A stretch of DNA of 55,170 nucleotides from CBFIJI01 sp965662885 (GTDB lineage Bacteria; Bacteroidota; Bacteroidia; Flavobacteriales; Flavobacteriaceae), in the NCBI GenBank assembly GCA_965662885.1, contig CBFIJI010000004.1, positions 1 to 55,170 of the forward strand, read 5' to 3'. The notes beneath the pieces were generated by a model. The model worked only from the letters and a program-made list of their open reading frames with translations. It had not been told where the DNA came from and did no database searches. This document shows, piece after piece, positions 15,275 to 23,999 of the stretch (its first letter is position 1; every line of letters begins with the position of its first letter). The position numbers and the translations under genes are program-made.

Positions 15275-16882
15275 TTAAGGAGTGTTGTAGTTGAATATTG
15301 GACTGTCGATAAAACCAATTCGAACAGCCTTTGCTTCAAAATTTTTGGACTGAGGGAGTGGTTGGTTGTAGATGCTCCAAACACTATCTAATGGTGATTT
15401 GTAAACCAAAGTTGCATCCTTCTGTTCTGATTCAAGTGCTACAACCCCTTGTTTAATTTCAACAGTTAATGCTTTCAATTGGGGGGTTTTGTTATTTGGA
15501 AACATTTTTTTTAGGAGTTCTTTTTCTGGAATTTCGCCCAAGTCATTCGTTTCCTTTATCCATTCATTTAATTTATTCCTTAAAAGGAGTAAGGTGTCTT
15601 GCAAGCTCAAATCATCAGCAAGGTTATTCAGTTCATAAGGATCTTTTTCAATATCGTAAAGCTCTTCCAAGGGTTTTGGTGTTCTAAACCATTTAGCGGG
15701 ATCGGTCTCTAGTGTTCCAGCCTTCCAGTGCTCGTTTAAATTTTGCATCATGGCCATTTGTTCGCGGTATTTTACAGTTAGGGCATTACTTATTTCCGCA
15801 TTGAAATTCCGAATGTATTTGTAGTTGGAATAGCGCAAGGCTCGAAGTCGATCGGTCACCTCATCATACCGATCGGAACTGGTAAAAACAGCGGTTCTTT
15901 TTTGTGGATTTTCAAAACTTCCAAAGGCGGCTCTTCCTTGCATAACACTTGGGGGTTTTATACCGACTAATGACAATGTTGTTGGGGCAAAGTCAATAAA
16001 ACTTATAAGCTCATCATTGGTAGTTCCTGCATTTTTATTTCCAGCAAACTTGATAATTAAAGGGACTTTAATCCCTGTTTCATACAAGGCCCTTTTGTGT
16101 CGTGGGAAGGGTCCCCCATGATCGCCGTAGAAAAAGATAATGGTATTTTCATAAAGACCGTCTGCTTTAAGCTCTTCAAGTAAGGTTCCGATTTGTTTGT
16201 CCATACGCTCTAAGTTGCTGTAATTGATGGCCAAATCATTTCGAATTACATCATTGTCTGGGAAAATTGGCGGTACTGGAACAGCTTCGGGTTGGACTGA
16301 AAGCGGATGATCAGCTTGTTTCCATATTTGAGATTCGTGGGTAATACCAAAATTAAAAACAGCAAAAAACGGGGTATCCTTAGGGCGGTTTTTCCAATGG
16401 GCAGCATTACTACTATCATCCCAAGCACTTACCAAGGCTTTAAAATTATAATCTTCCTTAGCGTTATTGGTACAATAATAGTCTTCCAATCTTAGATATT
16501 CAGTAAACATACGAACGCCTTCTGGAACGATTGGAGAATAACTAGGAATACCAATATCCGGTTGGTTATCCTTTTGATAAGCGTTATACGTTCTCATATT
16601 ATGAGTCCCCAAAGTAGTGGGGTACATCCCTGTGATTAAGGCGCTTCGTGCAGGAGCACAAACGGGCACAGGGGCATAGGCGTTTTCAAAAACAACACCA
16701 TCTTGAGCAAGGGCGCTGAGGTGAGGTAGTTTGGCAGTCATATCCCCATACATAGGGAAAAAGTGAGGTGATTGATCCTCTGCAACGATCCAAAGAATAT
16801 TCGGTTTTGGTTTTTTGGGTTCTGGGGATTCACAACTCCCCAAAAAGCAACACAGTATAAATAGAAAGACAGGATATTTCAT
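15275..16882 (-). CDS. Sulfatase (formylglycine-dependent), lipoprotein
   Basis: A 535-residue sulfatase of the N-sulfoglucosamine/aryl type. The signal ends FLGSC, giving lipidated Cys17. Metal-binding NILWIVAEDQ holds Asp36. The catalytic motif is C75-A-P-A-R79 followed by SALITGMYP; Cys75 would be converted to formylglycine by a maturase. The second half has NTIIFFYGDHGGPFPRHK with the metal-binding DH. The canonical motif is C-x-P-S-R, so Ala78 is a variant. It probably desulfates a polysaccharide, but no glycoside hydrolase or SusCD pair sits beside it. Confidence 0.9.
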   Translation of the reverse strand: MKYPVFLFILCCFLGSCESPEPKKPKPNILWIVAEDQSPHFFPMYGDMTAKLPHLSALAQDGVVFENAYAPVPVCAPARSALITGMYPTTLGTHNMRTYNAYQKDNQPDIGIPSYSPIVPEGVRMFTEYLRLEDYYCTNNAKEDYNFKALVSAWDDSSNAAHWKNRPKDTPFFAVFNFGITHESQIWKQADHPLSVQPEAVPVPPIFPDNDVIRNDLAINYSNLERMDKQIGTLLEELKADGLYENTIIFFYGDHGGPFPRHKRALYETGIKVPLIIKFAGNKNAGTTNDELISFIDFAPTTLSLVGIKPPSVMQGRAAFGSFENPQKRTAVFTSSDRYDEVTDRLRALRYSNYKYIRNFNAEISNALTVKYREQMAMMQNLNEHWKAGTLETDPAKWFRTPKPLEELYDIEKDPYELNNLADDLSLQDTLLLLRNKLNEWIKETNDLGEIPEKELLKKMFPNNKTPQLKALTVEIKQGVVALESEQKDATLVYKSPLDSVWSIYNQPLPQSKNFEAKAVRIGFIDSPIFNYNTP

Positions 16883-17013
16883 TATAGATAAATTTTCTCA
16901 GTAAAAGATACATTTTTTACCTCATTTTTTTAAGAAAAATGGATCAATCCTCAACCCGAAATCAAAAGCTTAAAACAAAACCCTTAAAATAAAGGGGTTT
17001 ATTCTTTTTTTAT

Positions 17014-17021
17014 TAAATTTG
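17014..17021 (+). promoter_or_regulatory. Promoter of the DUF177-rpmF-fabH-acc block
   Basis: TAAATTTG is an exact -7 match, 20 nt upstream of the DUF177 ATG at 17041. An imperfect AACCCTT/AAGGGGTT hairpin lies just upstream, around 16979-17000. Confidence 0.45.
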
Positions 17022-17040
17022 CCGACTCAATTGATGGGTT

Positions 17041-17565
17041 ATGAAAAAGTCGTCTGAGTTTATGATTCCTTTTATAGGACTTAAAGACGGAAAACACGAC
17101 TTTAATTTTGAGATTGATAATACGTTCTTTGCCAACTTTGATTATGTTGATTTTCAAAATTCATTTTTTGAAATATCCGTTATTCTCCATAAGAAACCGA
17201 CGCTATTAGAATTTCATTTTAAGGTTAAAGGTTTTGTAAACCTTCCCTGTGATTTAAGCATGGAATTGTTTGACCTTCCCTTGGAAATAGAAGATGATTT
17301 AGTAGTCAAATTCGGAGCGGTAACAGAGCAGATAGACGACAATGTATTGGTAATTCCTGTTGGAAGTTATCAAGTTGACATCGCACAGCCCATTTATGAA
17401 ATGATTTTGTTGGCAGTACCACAAAAAAACATTCATCCAGGGATTGCAGATGGGACATTGAAATCTGAAATTGTTGAAAAACTAAAAGAGTTCGCTCCAA
17501 GGGAAACGGAAGCGAACAACGGTAAAGACCCAAGGTGGGACAAATTAAAAGATTTATTAAAATAA
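17041..17565 (+). CDS. DUF177 (YceD-type) protein
   Basis: A 174-residue cytoplasmic protein of the DUF177/YceD family. It has beta-rich N-terminal two thirds with the CDLSMELFDLPLEIE segment, and the C-terminal signature KDPRWDKLKDLL that defines the family in Bacteroidota. It sits 13 nt before rpmF, the near-universal partner. Studies in plants and bacteria link the family to 23S rRNA or large-subunit accumulation. No catalytic residues are visible. The family call is firm and the precise function is not established. Confidence 0.85.
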   Translation: MKKSSEFMIPFIGLKDGKHDFNFEIDNTFFANFDYVDFQNSFFEISVILHKKPTLLEFHFKVKGFVNLPCDLSMELFDLPLEIEDDLVVKFGAVTEQIDDNVLVIPVGSYQVDIAQPIYEMILLAVPQKNIHPGIADGTLKSEIVEKLKEFAPRETEANNGKDPRWDKLKDLLK

Positions 17566-17578
17566 AACCATACCTATT

Positions 17579-17776
17579 ATGGCACATCCTAAAAGAAAAA
17601 TATCCAAAACTAGAAGAGACAAAAGGCGTACGCACTATAAAGCAGCAGACCAACAGATAGCCGTTTGTGGAGCTACGGGTGAATCTCATTTATACCATCG
17701 TGCTCACTGGCATGAAGGAAAACTTTACTACAGAGGTAAGGTTCTTATCGATGCTTCTGAAAATGCTGAGGCATAA
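17579..17776 (+). CDS. rpmF: 50S ribosomal protein bL32
   Basis: A 65-residue basic protein starting MAHPKRKISKTRRDKRRTHY, the invariant start of bL32, and continuing through GESHLYHRAHWHEGKLYYRGKV. Only one Cys (residue 30) remains, so the C4 zinc site of other phyla is absent, as is common in this group. It follows DUF177 directly and is followed by a strong terminator, so DUF177-rpmF can form its own transcript. Confidence 0.97.
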   Translation: MAHPKRKISKTRRDKRRTHYKAADQQIAVCGATGESHLYHRAHWHEGKLYYRGKVLIDASENAEA

Positions 17777-17791
17777 TTTTTATTAAAAACG

Positions 17792-17817
17792 AGCTCCCTT
17801 TTAAGGGGGCTTTTTTT
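17792..17817 (+). terminator. Terminator after rpmF
   Basis: GCTCCC pairs with GGGGGC (one G-T pair) over a T/A loop, followed by seven T on the plus strand. fabH starts 78 nt later. Confidence 0.75.
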
Positions 17818-17894
17818 ATTTAAAAGATTTTGTTTGCATTAAAAAACTATTATCTTCACTTAAGATTTTAGCCTTTATTGTTACACATCATTAC

Positions 17895-18899
17895 ATGAAG
17901 CAACCAACCAAAAGTACGGTAAAGGCCGCTATAACAGCAGTAGGAGGTTATGTTCCAGAGGACATTCTAACGAACCATGACTTAGAGAAAATGGTAGACA
18001 CAAACAACGATTGGATAGTCAGTAGAACAGGGATCAAAGAACGTAGAATTCTTAAAGACCCTGACAAAGCTACTTCCTACCTTGCCATTCAAGCTGCTAA
18101 TGATCTTATAGAAAAAAACAACATTGATGCTTCCACCATAGATCTAGTTTTGGTGGCGACCATCACTCCTGATATGCATGTTGCTGCAACTGGAGCTTAT
18201 GTTGCTTATTCCATTGGAGCAACCAACGCTTTCGCATTTGATCTTAATGCTGCGTGTTCCGGTTTTTTGTATGGTATGTCTTGTGCAGCTAGTTTTATTG
18301 CTTCTGGACAATACCAAAAAGTACTATTGATTGGAGCAGATAAAATGTCTTCTATTGTTGACTACACTGATCGCACCACTTGTGTTATTTTTGGTGATGG
18401 AGGAGGTGCTGTGTTAATGGAACCTAGCAAAAATGAATACGGTTGGGAAGATCAATATTTTAGAAGCAATGGTAAAGATCGGATGGCACTTCGCATCATG
18501 GCTGGCGGTTCGAAGCACCCCATTGATGAAGAAGCATTGCGTTTGGGCTTAAACCACATCTATCAAGATGGAAAAATAGTTTTTAAGACAGCTGTTACAG
18601 AAATGGCTAATGCAACGGAACAAATCATGGAGCGGAATAATCTTGATGCAGAAACACTTGATTATCTCATTCCGCATCAAGCCAATAAACGTATTGTAGA
18701 TGCGACAGCAAACCGCATCAATTTACCTTCCAAAAAAGTTTTAATGAATATTGAACGTTATGGCAACACTACTGCCGCGACGATTCCTTTACTATTATAT
18801 GATTATGAATCGCAACTTAAGTTGGGAGACAAAATTGTCTTCGCTGCCTTTGGAGGTGGGTTTACTTGGGGCGCATCACACCTAACCTGGGCTTATTAA
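17895..18899 (+). CDS. fabH: Beta-ketoacyl-ACP synthase III
   Basis: A 334-residue condensing enzyme that starts fatty-acid synthesis by joining acetyl-CoA (or branched starters) to malonyl-ACP. The catalytic triad is complete: Cys121 in LNAACSGF, His261 in PHQANKR and Asn291 in GNTTAATIP. The N-terminal DWIVSRTGIKERR block is typical. The gene leads into accB (14-nt gap) and accC, which make the malonyl-CoA this enzyme depends on. Length is normal. Confidence 0.96.
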   Translation: MKQPTKSTVKAAITAVGGYVPEDILTNHDLEKMVDTNNDWIVSRTGIKERRILKDPDKATSYLAIQAANDLIEKNNIDASTIDLVLVATITPDMHVAATGAYVAYSIGATNAFAFDLNAACSGFLYGMSCAASFIASGQYQKVLLIGADKMSSIVDYTDRTTCVIFGDGGGAVLMEPSKNEYGWEDQYFRSNGKDRMALRIMAGGSKHPIDEEALRLGLNHIYQDGKIVFKTAVTEMANATEQIMERNNLDAETLDYLIPHQANKRIVDATANRINLPSKKVLMNIERYGNTTAATIPLLLYDYESQLKLGDKIVFAAFGGGFTWGASHLTWAY

Positions 18900-18913
18900 A
18901 AAAAAACAGAAAC

Positions 18914-19402
18914 ATGGATATCAAAGACATTCAGCACCTTATTAAATTTGTTGCAAAATCAGGAGCACAAGAGGTAAAATTGGAAATGGAAGATATTAAA
19001 ATCACCATTAAAACAGGACCAGATCCTGTTCAAGGCCAAACCACCGCATTTGTTCAACAACTCCCGCAAGCAGTGATCCCTCAGGCTTCACAGCCTGTTG
19101 CTGAGGCTGCTGTAAGTGCACCAACGACAAAAGAAAGCACTCCGGTGGAAAATCAAGATCATTTGATTACCATCAAATCACCTATTATTGGAACTTTTTA
19201 TCGTAAAGCTTCCCCAGATAAACCCGTCTTTGTTGAAGTTGGCGATACCATCAAAAAAGGTGATGTGACTTGTGTTATTGAAGCGATGAAATTATTTAAT
19301 GAAATTGAGTCGGAAGTTAGTGGAAAAATTGTAGAAATTCTTGTGGATGACGCTTCACCTGTTGAATTTGACCAACCCTTGTTTCGCGTTGATCCATCAT
19401 AA
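18914..19402 (+). CDS. accB: Biotin carboxyl carrier protein of acetyl-CoA carboxylase
   Basis: The frame opens at 18866, but the ATG at 18914 (MDIKDIQHLIKFVAKSG) is the family start and gives 162 residues. It has an N-terminal helical part, a Pro/Ala/Gln-rich linker (about 35-80) and a C-terminal biotinyl domain. Biotin is carried on Lys126 in EAMKLF; the PIIGTFYRKASPD strand is the normal domain opening. It works with AccC, encoded 19 nt downstream. Confidence 0.96.
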   Translation: MDIKDIQHLIKFVAKSGAQEVKLEMEDIKITIKTGPDPVQGQTTAFVQQLPQAVIPQASQPVAEAAVSAPTTKESTPVENQDHLITIKSPIIGTFYRKASPDKPVFVEVGDTIKKGDVTCVIEAMKLFNEIESEVSGKIVEILVDDASPVEFDQPLFRVDPS

Positions 19403-19421
19403 TAACATTTAAATCAATAGA

Positions 19422-20759
19422 ATGTTTAAGAAAATTTTAATTGCCAATCGTGGTGAAATTGCTATGCGAGTTATTCGTACCTGTAAAGAAATGGGTATAA
19501 AAACGGTAGCAGTATATTCTAAAGCGGATGCAGAAAGTCTTCATGTTCGCTTTGCTGATGAAGCGGTTTGTATTGGTCCTGCGTCGAGTTCAGAGTCTTA
19601 TTTAAAAATGGCCAACATTATAGCTGCAGCAGAAATCACGAATGCTGACGCCATTCATCCAGGGTATGGGTTTTTATCGGAAAATGCCAAGTTTTCTAAA
19701 ATCTGTGAGGAACATCACATTAAGTTTATAGGTGCCTCTGCTGATATGATTGATAAAATGGGCGATAAGGCAACTGCTAAGGAAACAATGAAAGCTGCGG
19801 GAGTTCCAACCGTTCCAGGATCAGAAGGGATTTTACCTTCTTTGGAGGTTGCTCACGAAACAGCCCTTGAAATCGGTTATCCTGTTATGTTAAAAGCCAC
19901 TGCTGGTGGAGGAGGTAAAGGCATGCGAGCTGTTTGGGAAGCCGATCAGCTGCAGAAAGCATGGGAAAGTGCCCGTCAAGAAGCTGGAGCAGCTTTTGGA
20001 AATGACGGCATGTATATGGAAAAACTTATTGAAGAACCTCGTCATATTGAAATTCAGGTTGTTGGGGATGTCTCAGGCAAAGCATGTCATTTGTCGGAAC
20101 GCGACTGCTCAATTCAGCGGCGTCATCAAAAGCTTACAGAAGAAACACCTTCTCCTTTTATGACTGCTGCTCTTCGTAAAAAAATGGGGGAAGCGGCTGT
20201 TAAAGCAGCAGAATTTATTAAATACGAAGGTGCTGGAACGATTGAGTTTTTGGTTGATAAGCATAAGAACTTCTATTTTATGGAGATGAATACTCGAATT
20301 CAAGTCGAGCATCCCATAACAGAACAGGTGGTTGATTTTGATTTGATTAGAGAGCAGATTAAAGTCGCTTATGGGATCAAGTTAACGGGGAAGAATTATC
20401 TACCTAAAATGCATTCTATTGAATGCCGAATTAATGCGGAAGACCCTTTTAATGATTTCCGCCCTTCTCCTGGTCAAATAAAAACCTTACATTTTCCGGG
20501 GGGGCATGGAGTTCGTCTAGACACGCATGTCTATAGCGACTATGTTATTCCTCCTTTTTATGACTCTATGATTGCAAAATTAATTACGACTGCACAAACT
20601 AGAGAAGAGGCGATTAATAAAATGAAACGTGCCTTAGATGAGTTCGTGATTGAAGGGATCAAAACCACTATTCCTTTCCATCGTCAATTGATGGATCATC
20701 CGGATTATATTTCTGGAAATTATACCACAAAATTCATGGAAGATTTTGTCATTGAATAA
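19422..20759 (+). CDS. accC: Biotin carboxylase of acetyl-CoA carboxylase
   Basis: A 445-residue ATP-grasp enzyme that carboxylates the biotin on AccB. The N-terminal domain starts FKKILIANRGEIAMRVIRT. The ATP-binding glycine loop is TAGGGGKGMR, and the active-site block is EMNTRIQVEHPITE, with HIEIQVVGD before it. Full length for the family. It is the last gene of the fabH-accB-accC run and is followed by a terminator shared with the convergent peptidase gene. Confidence 0.96.
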   Translation: MFKKILIANRGEIAMRVIRTCKEMGIKTVAVYSKADAESLHVRFADEAVCIGPASSSESYLKMANIIAAAEITNADAIHPGYGFLSENAKFSKICEEHHIKFIGASADMIDKMGDKATAKETMKAAGVPTVPGSEGILPSLEVAHETALEIGYPVMLKATAGGGGKGMRAVWEADQLQKAWESARQEAGAAFGNDGMYMEKLIEEPRHIEIQVVGDVSGKACHLSERDCSIQRRHQKLTEETPSPFMTAALRKKMGEAAVKAAEFIKYEGAGTIEFLVDKHKNFYFMEMNTRIQVEHPITEQVVDFDLIREQIKVAYGIKLTGKNYLPKMHSIECRINAEDPFNDFRPSPGQIKTLHFPGGHGVRLDTHVYSDYVIPPFYDSMIAKLITTAQTREEAINKMKRALDEFVIEGIKTTIPFHRQLMDHPDYISGNYTTKFMEDFVIE

Positions 20760-20767
20760 AACCAACT

Positions 20768-20795
20768 AAAAAAGCGCCTAAAGGGCGCTTTTTTA
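20768..20795. terminator. Bidirectional terminator, accC / prolyl oligopeptidase
   Basis: AAAGCGCC (20771-20778) pairs with GGCGCTTT (20784-20791), with A runs before and T runs after, so it works on both strands between convergent genes. Confidence 0.8.
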
Positions 20796-20812
20796 ATACG
20801 CTTAATCAAAGT

Positions 20813-22933
20813 TTATTGGTCATTTGGAAGTTCTCTATAGCCCATATTGTATAGGGTGAACCCATAAATGTCGGCATATTGTTGAATGGTTTTAGAAACA
20901 GGTGTTCCTGCTCCATGACCTGCATTGGTTTCAATTCGAATTAAAACGGGATTTTTTCCTGATTGTTTTTCTTGTAATTCTGCTGCAAATTTAAACGAGT
21001 GGGCTGGGACGACACGGTCGTCATGATCGCCTGTAGTAACAAAGGTAGCAGGGTAGTGGGTTCCTTCCTTAACATTATGGACAGGGGAGTAGTTTTTAAG
21101 GTATTCAAACATTTCTTTTGATTCCTCTGCTGTTCCATAATCGTATGCCCATCCGGCTCCAGCGGTAAACGTATGATAGCGAAGCATATCAAGAACACCC
21201 ACTGCGGGTAGTGCTACTTTCATTAATTCTGGACGTTGAGTCATCACCGCTCCAACGAGTAGCCCACCATTGGATCCCCCACGAATTGCAAGGTATTCCG
21301 GAGAACAAATACTGTTGGCGCTTAGGTATTCTGCGGCTGCAATAAAATCATCAAAAACATTCTGTTTCTTCATTTTTGTTCCTGCATCATGCCATGCTTT
21401 TCCATATTCTCCACCCCCACGAAGATTGGGTACAGCATAAACACCTCCTTGTTCCATCCATATCGCATTGGTAATGCTAAAAGAAGGGGTTAGACTTATG
21501 TTAAAACCACCATAACCATATAAGATGGTTGGATTTTTACCATTGTATTCCACCCCTTTTTTATGGGTAATAATCATTGGAATTTTTGTTCCATCTTTCG
21601 AGGGATAAAAAACCTGTTTGGAAACATAATCTGAGGGATTAAATTCAATTTTTGGTGTCCAATACAAGGATGATTCTTTTGTTTTTGGAAGGTACTCATA
21701 AATTGATCCTGGGGTATGATAATTCGTAAACGTATAATAGATTTTGTCGGTTTCTTTCTTTCCTCCAAATCCATTGGCACTCCCTACACCTGGTAGCTGA
21801 ATATCTCCCATATTATTTCCATTTGCATCGTATTGATAGACTTTTGATATGGCATCAATCATATATTTTGCAAAGAAATACCCCCCACCTGTACTCGCTC
21901 TGAGTACGTTTTCTGATTCTGGAATAAAATCAGTCCAATATTCGGGTTGTGGCTTTTGTGCGGTGGTTTGAATTACTTTTTGATTGGGAGCATTTCTATT
22001 GGTAACCATATAAAAACGATCTTCATCACTCTCTAAAAGATAGGTATCGCTGGAATAGTCAGTTAAAATAGGAATTAGAGGTTTTTCTTTTCTTAAGTCT
22101 TTAAGAAAAAGTTGGTTCCCAGATGTGGATTTGGAGGCGGATATAAACAAATAATTACCGTCTTCGGTAACCTCTCCACTGACATAACGGTTTTTTTCTT
22201 CAGCTTTTCCTCCAAACACCAACACATCCTCGTTTTGTGAAGTCCCTAAACGATGGTAATAAAGTTTGTGTTGGTCGGTCATTTCTGATAATTCACTTCC
22301 TTTAGGTTTATCATAGCTAGAATAAAAAAACCCTTCATTATTTTTCCAACTGATCCCACTGAATTTGATGTCGATTAAGGTGTCTTCAACAATTTCTTTG
22401 GATAGGGCATCCATAACGATAATTTTTCGCCAATCACTTCCTGCTTCGGAGATACTGTAGGCTACAACATTCCCGTTTTTTGAAAAACTCAATCCAGCCA
22501 ATGAAGTGGTTCCGTCCGCTGCAAAGGTGTTGGGGTCAAGAAATAGTTCAGGATTGTCATCACTTTCTTTTTGACGATAGATGACATATTGATTTTGAAG
22601 TCCATCATTTTTGTAAAAATAAGTGTACTCTCCTTCTCTAAATGGAGATCCAATTTTTTCATAATTCCAGAGGGTTTCTAGTCTCTTTTTTAGTGAGGAA
22701 CGAAAAGGAATTTGATCTAAGTAGTCAAAAGTGACCTTGTTTTCTTCTACAACCCATGAGGCTGTTTCAGGACTAAAATCATCTTCTAGCCATCGATAAT
22801 TATCGATCACTTCCGTTCCAAAGTAGTTGGTGGATATCGGAATTTTCTTTGTTCTTGGATAGTGAATTGTTGTTGGTGATGTTAGACATCCAACCAGCAG
22901 AAGTAATGTGGCTATTAATAGGAATTGTTTCAT
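20813..22933 (-). CDS. Prolyl oligopeptidase (S9A), lipoprotein
   Basis: The frame runs from 22972, but the ATG at 22933 (MKQFLLIATLLLLVGC) gives a proper lipoprotein signal and 706 residues. The N-terminal seven-bladed propeller spans about 70-420. The alpha/beta-hydrolase domain holds Ser554 in GGSNGG, the Asp in TTGDHDDRV and the His in NAGHGAG. The enzyme cleaves after proline in short peptides, here probably in the periplasm or on the cell surface. Length matches S9A family members. Single gene. Confidence 0.93.
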   Translation of the reverse strand: MKQFLLIATLLLLVGCLTSPTTIHYPRTKKIPISTNYFGTEVIDNYRWLEDDFSPETASWVVEENKVTFDYLDQIPFRSSLKKRLETLWNYEKIGSPFREGEYTYFYKNDGLQNQYVIYRQKESDDNPELFLDPNTFAADGTTSLAGLSFSKNGNVVAYSISEAGSDWRKIIVMDALSKEIVEDTLIDIKFSGISWKNNEGFFYSSYDKPKGSELSEMTDQHKLYYHRLGTSQNEDVLVFGGKAEEKNRYVSGEVTEDGNYLFISASKSTSGNQLFLKDLRKEKPLIPILTDYSSDTYLLESDEDRFYMVTNRNAPNQKVIQTTAQKPQPEYWTDFIPESENVLRASTGGGYFFAKYMIDAISKVYQYDANGNNMGDIQLPGVGSANGFGGKKETDKIYYTFTNYHTPGSIYEYLPKTKESSLYWTPKIEFNPSDYVSKQVFYPSKDGTKIPMIITHKKGVEYNGKNPTILYGYGGFNISLTPSFSITNAIWMEQGGVYAVPNLRGGGEYGKAWHDAGTKMKKQNVFDDFIAAAEYLSANSICSPEYLAIRGGSNGGLLVGAVMTQRPELMKVALPAVGVLDMLRYHTFTAGAGWAYDYGTAEESKEMFEYLKNYSPVHNVKEGTHYPATFVTTGDHDDRVVPAHSFKFAAELQEKQSGKNPVLIRIETNAGHGAGTPVSKTIQQYADIYGFTLYNMGYRELPNDQ

Positions 22934-22982
22934 GTCATTGAATTTATTTTTAAAGCTATATAATTTCAACAACAGATAAACC

Positions 22983-23177
22983 CTATACCCTAATTTTTTT
23001 TGCTTCTTGAATAAGGAGTTCTATACTTCTTTTACGAATGGATTTTGCCTTTTTAGAATTACTAAAATAGGTTAATGCCATATGAACCGTTTGCCGTGTG
23101 CAGTTAAATTCCTTTTTTAATTGTTTTTTTAAAGTAGGGCCTAACTGAATTGATTTTAAAGATTTTTTCTTATTCAT
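22983..23177 (-). CDS. Small basic protein, possibly DNA-binding
   Basis: A 64-residue, strongly basic protein (MNKKKSLKSIQLGPTLKKQL...). It has a helix-turn-helix-like middle (EFNCTRQTVHMALTYFSNS) and a helical C-terminus (RKRSIELLIQEAKK). It is divergent from the S24 repressor gene across a 112-nt region with tandem operator-like repeats, the arrangement of a cI/cro-type pair. No phage structural genes are near, so this may be a domesticated switch or a housekeeping regulator. Function is inferred from layout only. Confidence 0.55.
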   Translation of the reverse strand: MNKKKSLKSIQLGPTLKKQLKKEFNCTRQTVHMALTYFSNSKKAKSIRKRSIELLIQEAKKIRV

Positions 23178-23218
23178 TTTAATAGGTTTGATTTGTTTGG
23201 GTATTTATTTTTATATTC

Positions 23219-23245
23219 GTTACAACTGTAACTTACCTAAGTAAG
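23219..23245. promoter_or_regulatory. Tandem operator-like inverted repeats
   Basis: GTTAC-AACT-GTAAC (23219-23232) and CTTAC-CTAA-GTAAG (23232-23245) have the same architecture (TTAC-N4... GTAA half sites) and share one base, giving a 13-bp period. A further GTAA half site follows at 23253-23256, close to the same phase. They lie midway between the two divergent regulator genes. Confidence 0.6.
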
Positions 23246-23258
23246 GCTCAATGTAAAT

Positions 23259-23278
23259 ATAGATAATTTTATATCTAT
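23259..23278. repeat. Inverted repeat before the repressor gene
   Basis: ATAGATA (23259-23265) and TATCTAT (23272-23278) form a perfect 7-bp inverted repeat with a 6-nt A/T spacer, ending 11 nt before the repressor ATG. It could be another operator or a 5'-UTR hairpin. Confidence 0.45.
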
Positions 23279-23289
23279 TTCAAAAACAA

Positions 23290-23952
23290 ATGGCTAACAA
23301 AAAAACCTCAATCAAAGAACGTGTTCTTTCTATTGCTAAAGATAGAGGTATCAGCTATGAGCAGTTCTGCGAAGGAATTGGGATGACTTATGGAAGTTTT
23401 AAAGGCGAGCAAAAAAAGACCAGTTTAAATTCGGATGCAATCGATAGAATAATGTCTAAATACCCCGAAGTTGATCTGCATTGGTTGGTTACAGGAAATG
23501 AAATGGGAGCCACTTCTGTCCATCAACCCATTTTTTCTTATGGGAGAAAAAAAGCGATTCCTTTACTCTCTTTGGATACCTTGGAAAGTTTTCAAAACAA
23601 CGAATTGACTGCTGAGGAGATTGAATTGGGAAGTTATACTATTCCATCTTTTAACGATATTGGAGTCGAATTTTTAGTTAAGGTAAGTGACTCTTCCATG
23701 AGTCCTTTGTATAAAAGTGGAGACTTGATTGCTTGTAAAACAGTTCAAGATAGTTCGTTTTTTCAATGGGGGAAACCCTATCTGCTCCATACACCTCAAG
23801 GTTACCTATTTAAACGTTTATTTTGCGTTGATGGTGATGAGGAGTTATTACTGTGTCGTTCGGATAATCAGGAACAATTTCCCGAGTTTACGCTTAGCAA
23901 ATCGTCTGTTCTTTCTTCTTCCGTAGTCCTTGGAACGATTAGAATTTTTTAG
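23290..23952 (+). CDS. CI/LexA-like repressor with S24 peptidase domain
   Basis: A 220-residue regulator. Residues 6-70 form an HTH domain (SIKERVLSIAKDRGISYEQFC ... YGSFKG ... VDLHWLVTG). From about 120 comes an S24 self-cleaving domain with Ser136 in SSMSP and Lys175 in YLFKRL as the Ser-Lys dyad. I do not see a clear Ala-Gly cleavage site in the linker (74-115), so self-cleavage is uncertain. Operator-like repeats immediately upstream suggest autoregulation together with the divergent small gene. It is a phage-repressor relative without visible phage genes nearby. Confidence 0.85.
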   Translation: MANKKTSIKERVLSIAKDRGISYEQFCEGIGMTYGSFKGEQKKTSLNSDAIDRIMSKYPEVDLHWLVTGNEMGATSVHQPIFSYGRKKAIPLLSLDTLESFQNNELTAEEIELGSYTIPSFNDIGVEFLVKVSDSSMSPLYKSGDLIACKTVQDSSFFQWGKPYLLHTPQGYLFKRLFCVDGDEELLLCRSDNQEQFPEFTLSKSSVLSSSVVLGTIRIF

Positions 23953-23999
23953 CCACCACTCTGCCAATTTCCGAGATTTTGTCGCCTAATAAATCAAAG

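Noticed and set aside
22983..23952. Prophage or prophage remnant
   Set aside because: Only a repressor-like pair is present; no integrase, att-like repeats or structural genes, and the neighbours are housekeeping genes.
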